DNA of 64,000 nt, taken from Mesostigma viride (lineage: Eukaryota > Streptophyta > Mesostigmatophyceae > Mesostigmatales > Mesostigmataceae). Position 1 is the first letter of the stretch, and each line of letters opens with the position of its first letter. The translations under genes were made by a program, and so were the position numbers. Shown here one piece after another: positions 56,263 to 64,000 of the stretch. The notes beneath the pieces were generated by a model. That model worked only from the letters and a program-made list of their open reading frames with translations, had not been told where the DNA came from and did not search any database. Location: assembly GCA_009746045.1 (NCBI GenBank), contig RPFO01000026.1, positions 1,987,286 through 2,051,285 on the forward strand. The letters run 5' to 3'.

Positions 56263-57975
56263 CCGGTTGTCACGTCCGTGATCATTTAGAACCGTGCACT
56301 CAAGAATTACGCGGTTGCCGTAATCGGAATCGTTACCGACGTTTGGTTGGTTCCGATTTAGTAGGCCGCAGGCTTTGTTCCTTGCTATGACAGGAGTAAA
56401 ATGGGATGCATGCCGTATGTTAGCCGGCATTGGACAGCAGTCCTGATTGGATCATAGTACTTAATAAGAAAGACCAGTGCAGCCCATAAATCTGGAGAGT
56501 TCAGACAATGGTGGCTCGAGCATGCTGTGATCTTACCTGTGTTTGTCGAGTCGTTCAGGATGATGGAAATGAATAGAGGTGGAAATGGAAGCTATAAACA
56601 TATCAATGAGACAACCAGCGCACGCCAGAAATCTATGCCTGTCTGTCAAGACAAAGCGCGAGCCCCAAGTGTTGCGAAGACTTGACTACAACAAGAAATG
56701 GTTTCATATTGGCAGCTCGACTCGAACCCTTGGCCTGGTTCTAGGCTCGCGCACGAGCCACCTACTAAATCGTAAGCAGGCCGATGGGAATATGGCCGGA
56801 TCACGATGTTTATAAGGCATAGGTCGGCGCAGAAGAAGGATCGTCTTCCGGACATTAGAGCTGGGAAGCGTGGTCGTCCAAGGGCTTGCCGGATTCAAAG
56901 GAGGCTAATTCCGCATTGCTGCATAATGTCACCTTACAGTACGACAGGCTAATGTCCTGGCAATTGAAGACGGATATCAAGGATAACCCTGGGTGTGCCC
57001 CTAACAACCCTCAGGCTACGGGAGAGGCCTTGAGTTCCTCCCAAACCGGCAGCTCTGTATGAGTTCCAAGCCTATGCGTGGCCTCTGGACGATCGATGGG
57101 GCAGCCTTCATGCATCCGCTTAGTACGCTTTTGCTACTCCTGTTGTATTGCACCCACAGTTGGGCCTGCACCATGATGCAGAGAGAGTCCTCTGTGGCCT
57201 GCCAACTTGAGGCAGTGAGAGAGGCTAGGGCGCCCTCCCTCCTTCTCGATGTGTTTAGGGGTTGAATGCTCCTTTTTTGGTACCCGCGTGACGCAAGTCT
57301 ACGTGCTTTTAATGCCTTCAGCAATTATATCTACCGAGGCTCTTGGCACAGGCCAATGAGAACTCTTCACCTCAAACCGGTGCTTGCGTGCGATTTGGTG
57401 GCGTGGCAATGACTAACGAGGTCCTCCACGCCGAGACTTCTGCTGCGTCAATCCAATTATCCAAGTCATGTCCGGGAGGGAATCATCCGTAAATATTCGA
57501 TTTTTCCATGATTGTTGCGACTTGCACCAGCCACGAGGACTGCTTGAAAACACCCTTGACAAACACATCGAGTCCGGGTCTTCCCGTTGCTCGCCACCTC
57601 AGCACGGATCTCCCTGACCTGCCACGCAAGCTTCGCGTCCCGCAACCTGGAAAACACCCACTATTACCCTGGAATCCCGATTTGAGGATCCGACTGGCGC
57701 CACGTCGTCTGCTGACCCTATTTTACGGTTACGAGAAACGGGATTTGAGGACCGCCTGGGCATCGAGCCTGCGCATGCCTGTTCTCTGCAGGCTTCTCAG
57801 GGCAGGGCGTTACGAGTTACGCGCGCGTGGCCGGGCTTGGATAAGAACCCGCATTTTAGGAAGCCATTTGTGAGCCACGAGTGCTTCGTGCGCAACAGTG
57901 ACTTCAACGTCTCCTGTCGCCGGGGGAGCGAGAGCGTGCTCGGGGTAATTCGTCTCCAAGCACTGCCCCGTCGCC
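56263..57975. other. Upstream flank of the P-protein gene
   Basis: No gene was recognised. A reverse copy of the dispersed end (GAGACAACCAGCGCACGCCA) lies at 56608-56628. The interval next to 57975 should carry the promoter and 5' UTR; the start ATG at 57976 lies in GTCGCCATGG, a strong eukaryotic start context. Confidence 0.45.
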
Positions 57976-60900
57976 ATGGCCATGCGCGCGAACAACCTGT
58001 ATAGGCTCGCCCGCCGTGTGGCGGCGTCGGCCCCGTCCCTTCCCCGGCAGCTCGGGCAGCTGCAGGCGGGCGCTGCGTATGCCATAAATCATGTCGTGGA
58101 GCGCCCGCGCTACGCAGGCGTGGGGTTTGACCGGTCTATCTCGGTCCAGGCGCTGAGCCCGTCGGATACATTCCCTCGCCGCCATAACAGCATCACACCT
58201 GATGAGGAGATTGAGATGGCCAAGATAGTCGGGTTCCCCTCGGCAGAGGCACTGATCGATGCGACCGTGCCAAAGTCCATTAGACTGCAGAAGGGGATGG
58301 ACCTTGGGAAGTACACCAACGGCATGACAGAGAGTCAGTTTCTGGACTACTTTAAGAAAATGGCGTCGAAGAACAAGATTTTCAAGTCATACATTGGAAT
58401 GGGATACTACAACTGCTTCGTCCCGCCAGTCGTGCAGCGTGTGGTGCTGGAAAACCCGGGATGGTACACTCAGTACACTCCCTACCAGGTAAACAAGCCG
58501 TCTTCTTTTAAGCGTGATAATCTGGCTCTTTGTGAGAGATTGTGCGCCCGTGGTCTGTGCAATCTCTGCAGTTATCCGGCTTGTCTGGGCACTTTCAATT
58601 CCAAGCTTAACCAAACATAATACGCATATCAGAAGAGAACAAAAAATTCACGTGGACAATTCTTGTACAACTATCGCCTATCTGTCCGATCCTTTTCTCC
58701 TTCTTGCCATGGCCGACTAGAACGTGCAGAAATGTCAGCTCTGCCATCTCTCCTGCATCAATTCTCACCAGTTACGCCCTTTCGGTACTGGTCAAGCAGT
58801 GCTGTCCGTGCTTTCCAACCCTCCCCCAAAACGCCTACCGCTTTTCTTTTCCCTCCCCCGCCCACCAAGCAGTGTCCTCTCCAGCTTACCTCATCACAAC
58901 TCCTTGTCCTTGTGTTCACACCTTGCTTGTCATTGTTTTCTGAAGTTCCTTTTCTATCTTTTTTCTTTTACACGTGAAATGCTGCGACATCAGCTCATCT
59001 AAACCACATCATGCGTCCTAGAACATCCTTCCCTGCCGCGCCTGCCAGCAAGCACGCATATATACCTGCGCACCCTTCCCTCAACCTCCCCTCCCCCCCC
59101 ACCCCCCCTCCATCAAAAAATAAATAAGAAAAGTTGTCCAAATGCTGAAGATCTAACTAACAAGGATCTCGCCCCACCCCAACCCACCCTTCTACCTTTC
59201 ACCCCACCCACTACCACCACCACCATTACAACAACAACAACCAACAACACAACATCACACCCACCACCACCACCACGAAATCACCACAAACACACACACG
59301 AATAAATTTATAAATGGTTGCTCCCAACAGGCGGAGATCGCCCAGGGCCGCCTCGAGTCCCTGCTCAACTTCCAGACCCTTGTGACCGATCTGACAGGCA
59401 TGCCCATGTCCAATGCGTCCCTGCTCGACGAGGCCACCGCTGCCGCGGAGGCCATGACCATGTGCTCCGCAATCGCCCGCGGGAAGAAGCCGAAATTCCT
59501 CGTCTCGGACCGCTGCCACCCGCAGACAATTGCCGTGTGCGAGTCCCGTGCCGACGGCCTAGGCCTGGAGGTCATTGTGGGCGCGCACGAGGACTTTGAC
59601 TATTCCGGCAATGACGTCTGCGGTACGCTGGTCCAATACCCGTGCACGGATGGAGGCGTGATCAACTATGAGGGGTTCATCAAGAAGGCGCATGAGGCGG
59701 GCGTAAAGGTCGTCATGTCGACGGACCTGCTCTCCCTCACCGTGCTCAAGTCGCCCGGGGAGATGGGCGCAGATATGGTGGTCGGGTCGGCACAGCGGTT
59801 TGGCGTCCCGATGGGCTATGGTGGCCCGCACGCCGCGTTCTTGGCCACGGCGGAGGAGTACAAGCGCCTGCTTCCGGGGAGGATTATCGGTGTCTCTCAG
59901 GACGCGACCGGCCAGCCCGCGCTCCGCATGGCCATGCAGACGCGTGAGCAACATATTCGCCGCGACAAGGCCACGTCCAACATCTGCACGGCGCAGGCGC
60001 TGCTGGCCAACATGGCTGCCATGTACGCCATCTACCACGGGCCCCAGGGTCTCAAGGACATTGCCACCAGGGTGCATGGCCTCGCCTCGGTGTTTGCGGC
60101 AGGCGTCTCTCAGCTCAAGGGGTACAGCGCGAGTGACTCCTTCTTCGACACGGTCAAGGTCAGCGTTGGCGCCGGCAAGGCAGAGCAGCTGGCCGCGGCG
60201 GCCCGGGATGCCGGGTGCAACATCCGCGTGCTGAGTGATAGCGCGGTCTCCCTCTCTTTCGACGAGACTACCACAGCGGCCGACGTGGACCAGCTGTTTG
60301 CCGTGTTCAACGGCGGCAAGGAGGTCCGTGGGTGCCTTGAACCGGGTTTTGTGCTGGTGGCTTCGGCACTAAATATGATAGTGACGATACCTGTGGCTGC
60401 TTGCGGTGTTCGAACGGCGGCACGAAGAGGTTGGCATATGCATGCACGACAGTTGGTAGGGACAATTCATGAAAGTAAATGTCGTACTACAATATGTATG
60501 GTATTTGTGGCTGTATGAAGTCTTGGACAGCGGCAACGAGGTGGGCGGCGTGGGCATGAGGCGGCCCCAACTAGTAGACTTTTGAAGTATTCGTAGCGTA
60601 AGTCACTTGCTGGCCGCCTGCCACGGTGGCAAGGGTGGGTTACGAGAGAGATGTGTGAGGACCCTCGCCTCCTCCGGCACGGCATCCTTGCTTGTATGTG
60701 TTATTATTGTGTGTGTACTATATGCCTAAGTTGACTGGTTATCTGGTACATGCATTTGTTAGTACTGTTAGTATGAGGTGCTGCATACACACCACTCCTG
60801 AAGTTGATTTCATTAACATTCATTTTTTTCCTTCTAATTCGTGTCCTGACCACTGGTCCCCTCAGGCCCCCTTCTCGGTCAAGTCGCTGGCCCCCAGCGT

Positions 60901-63900
60901 GGCTGAGCGCATCCCCAAGGACCTGGCCCGCACGTCCTCATACCTCACCAACCCCGTCTTCCACCGGTGAGTGTCTGGTTCTAATGCCTGTTGGGAGTGG
61001 TTTTATAGCACACCGCATCAACAGATCTGTCCCATAACGTCAAGGCGTGTGCATGCGATTAGTCATTCGGGATTGAACAAAGCTGGTTGATGGCGCACCA
61101 AGTGGGATGAGTGGGTGCTACATATCAGGATATATCAATGACTCCCTTTTGCTATTGGGGGCCGCACACCACCTGTTATTAACTAGAATCTAGAATAATG
61201 CGATTTCGAATTGCGATTGGATATTGTACCCCCTCCAAAATGCAACTGTGGACAAAGGGCTGCCCCCCATGTGTATTTCCCCCTCATTGATTCTTATAAT
61301 AATCCCTGCTCGCCCGCCCTCCCCCTTTACTGCCCAGCACTTGCTGGCACCTGGCACCGTTATCATTCACTACCACACCGAGCAACGAGTACGCGCTACC
61401 TGTCTGCTTGACCTGACCCCACTACCATTCCTGTATGTGTTTTTGTTTGTTTATGCTTTATTTTTGTGTTCTTGGCTCTTGCTAAACAACTAACCCCATG
61501 GCCGCATGGATCATGCACTGCCTTCCTATTTGAGATGACACCCCATGGCTGTATCTCTCTCTGTTCATGATTGTGCCCCCATCTGCCCATGATCTTGCTC
61601 GCGCCCTCTCCCCTCGTAATTTTTCCTACCCCCAGGTACCGCACCGAGCACGAGCTGCTGCGCTACATGAGCCGGCTGCAGGCCAAGGACCTGTCGCTGT
61701 GCCACAGCATGATCCCGCTGGGGTCGTGCACCATGAAGCTGAACGCCACAACGGAGATGATGCCCGTGACATGGCCCGAGCTGGCCAACATCCACCCATT
61801 TGTGCCCAAGGACCAGGCCGCTGGGTAAGTCTCCGAATATACTTATTACAAGGCTGCCCTCAAAAGAAGTAAGATTGCGTCATAAGAAAATGTTCTAACA
61901 TTCTATTTGGGTCAGGATGGTGCCTCCTTGCAACTTCATGAAGTCAGCCATCCGTTTGTGCCTGGGACTGGGTCGCTGGGTTAGTGCGCTCCTATTACCC
62001 TCGGCTTGGATATGACTGTGTCGTGATGCCCACTTGTCTTGGCTGGCTATGCCCCTTCCCGAAAAGCAGAGGCCGCTGGGTTAGTGCTGCCATGTGTACA
62101 GTGGCCCGCGTTGCTGTCCTATCGACGCTTCTTATTCTTACCCCCCTGCAGCTACCAGGAGTTGTCTGCTTATGTCCATCTTGCTTTGCCTCCTTGCACC
62201 CCCTTTGTTTCCCATCCCGCCGCTGCCCCCTCGCAGGTACCAGGAGATGTTCTCTGACCTGGCGGACATGCTTTGCGAGATCACGGGCTTCGACGCCATG
62301 TCCCTCCAGCCCAACAGTGGCGCGTCCGGAGAGTACGCGGGCCTGATGGCCATCCGCGCCTTCCACCAGGCCAATGGCGACCACCACCGCGACGTCTGCA
62401 TCATCCCCGTGTCTGCGCATGGGACCAATCCCGCGTCCGCCGTGATGGCTGGGATGAAGATCATCCCCGTCTCGACCGATTCGGCGGGAAACATCGACCT
62501 CGCGGAGGTCAAGGCACGCGCGGAGGAGAACAAGGACAAGCTGGCCTGCCTCATGGTCACCTACCCTTCGACCCACGGTGTGTATGAGGATGGGATCCGG
62601 GAGATGTGCGAGGTGATTCACAAGAATGGCGGCCAGGTCTACATGGACGGCGCAAACATGAACGCACAGGTCGGGCTCACCTCCCCGGGCCACATCGGCG
62701 CCGATGTTTGCCATCTCAACCTCCACAAGACGTTCTGTATTCCTCATGGTGGTGGTGGGCCTGGCATGGGGCCCATCGGAGTCAAGGCCCACCTGGCTCC
62801 GTTCCTCCCCAGCCACCCCGTCGTCCCCACGGGCGGTCTCCCCGTCCCCCAGGGCAAGAAGCTCGACCCGTTCGGTTGCATGGCCGCGGCTCCCTACGGC
62901 TCGTCCCTCATCCTGCCGATCTCGTTTGCATACATCTCCCTCATGGGCGCGGAGGGCCTGCGCAAGGCGTCCGTTCAGGCCATCCTGAACGCCAACTACA
63001 TGGCCAAGAAGCTCGAGAACCACTACCCGATCCTCTTCCGTGGGCCCAACGGGACCAACGCGCACGAGTTCATTGTCGACCTGCGCGGGTATGAGGCGAC
63101 TGCAGGCATTAAGGCGGAGGACGTGGCCAAGCGGCTCATGGACTACGGGTACCACGCGCCGACCATGTCGTGGCCCGTCTCCGGCACGCTCATGATTGAG
63201 CCGACGGAAAGCGAGAGCAAGAGCGAGCTGGACCGCTTTGTGAACGCGATGATCGCCATCCGCGAGGAGATCCGCAAGGTCGAGAACCAGAGCTGGCCCA
63301 AGGACAACAACCCGCTGAAGGTGAGGGCAGTGAGCCTTTTCTCTTTTATTTTATAAAAACTTTATTTTATAAAAACCTGTATTGAATTTTACGAATGCTT
63401 TTGTAGCGTGTATACTTTTTGTGGGGGGTCTAATTGCGGGAAGTAGGATGTGGTAGATGTTGTGTGTGGCTAGCCCAAGGACACTCCCCCACTCAAAGTG
63501 AGGGGCGGGGAAGCATGGGGAAATGGGGGGGATTGGGCGTTGTGGGATGCAGCACGGGTTGGCTTTTGCTGGCCAAACGAGGGGCCCGCTCAACATGATG
63601 GGGGCAGTAGGGGGGAGGACCTTGGGCTGACAGTGGGAGCAAGCTTCTTTACTCCTTGTTCTGTCAATATCCTGGATCGAACAAAAAGTGGCATAGCAAC
63701 ACCAGCGAGTTGACTGTGACTCTTATTTATATGACTAAACTATTACTCGTTCGTGCACTCCCCGGGTGTCCTCCTTTGCCATGTGGCCCACCATGCACAC
63801 ACCGCATCCCCTACCCCTTCCCCTTATCCACACACACATACCTGCCACACATACACAAACACCAGAACGCGCCCCACCCCCCAACAATGGTGATGTCGGA

Positions 63901-64000
63901 CAAGTGGGACAAGCCCTACTCGCGCGAGGTGGCGGCGTACCCCGCATCGTGGCTGAAGAAGTCCAAGTTCTGGCCGAGCGTGGCGCGTGTCGACAATGTG
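57976..64000 (+). CDS. GLDC: Glycine decarboxylase P-protein, mitochondrial, 3' end outside window
   Basis: Exons 57976-58488, 59331-60323, 60866-60966, 61636-61824, 62237-63320 and 63866 onward keep phase and give 1005 residues so far, close to full length for the family. The enzyme uses pyridoxal phosphate to decarboxylate glycine and passes the aminomethyl group to the H-protein of the mitochondrial glycine cleavage system. The first 40 residues are Arg/Ala/Leu-rich ([20 protein letters not shown]), as in a mitochondrial presequence. Key blocks are [26 protein letters not shown], and [20 protein letters not shown], where Lys 763 should bind the cofactor. The last visible residues ([15 protein letters not shown]) are the usual C-terminal block, so little is missing. 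The exon 2 donor is GTCCGT, weaker than the other donors. In photosynthetic organisms the enzyme serves photorespiration. Confidence 0.97.
60324..60865 (+). repeat. Intron 2 of GLDC with decayed exon-end copies
   Basis: The exon end TTCAACGGCGGCAAGGAGGT recurs as TTCGAACGGCGGCACGAAGA at 60408 and as a weaker GACAGCGGCAACGAGGTGGG at 60528. Confidence 0.65.
61825..62236 (+). repeat. Intron 4 of GLDC with echoes of both splice junctions
   Basis: The exon 4 end CAGGCCGCTGGGTAAGT recurs as GTCGCTGGGTTAGTGCGC at 61972 and GAGGCCGCTGGGTTAGTGCT at 62068. The exon 5 start TCGCAGGTACCAGGAGATGT is foreshadowed by CTGCAGCTACCAGGAGTTGT at 62148. Confidence 0.75.

Noticed and set aside
59559-60077. Antisense frame over GLDC exon 2
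   Set aside because: Shadow of a strongly conserved exon; no independent support.

Overview
The window is nuclear DNA of a eukaryote, GC-rich and intron-rich, with almost half of it made of transposable elements. Plant-type CCCTAAA-like tracts, a PfkB kinase of the kind found in green plants, and a BBS4 gene (a cilium protein) together suggest a flagellated green alga. That placement is an inference; the species cannot be named from the sequence.

Five protein genes can be rebuilt exon by exon, with reading phase kept across every junction. They are a three-qRRM RNA-binding protein of the hnRNP F/H type (445-10366, +, nine exons), the 38-residue OST4 subunit of oligosaccharyltransferase (23221-23337, -), a PfkB-family kinase (24358-27428, +, four exons), the BBSome TPR protein BBS4 (41991-50749, +, six exons), and mitochondrial glycine decarboxylase P-protein (57976 to beyond the right edge, +, six exons visible). 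They have no operon-like or pathway relation to one another. OST4 and the kinase are divergent and share a roughly 1 kb upstream region.

Between the genes lie three transposon-rich tracts. The first (about 11.0-21.3 kb) has fragments of an L1-like LINE, ORF1-coding copies nested head to head, a second retroelement with a CCHC finger and a probable PD-(D/E)XK endonuclease region, and an 872-bp CATC satellite. The second (about 29.2-40.7 kb) has a LINE fragment split by a TTAA-flanked piggyBac-like element and a complete 8.1-kb minus-strand LTR retrotransposon with nearly identical LTRs. The third (about 51.0-56.3 kb) has nested LINE tails and a candidate terminal-inverted-repeat transposon.

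Two patterns are worth attention. First, many exon edges have decayed copies of themselves in the adjoining intron ('exon-edge echoes'), as if introns grow by tandem duplication across splice junctions. Second, LINE copies have inserted antisense into the 3' region of related sense copies three times, each with a 10-12 bp target duplication. The LINE 3' ends carry conserved stem-loops followed by AATT-type tails.
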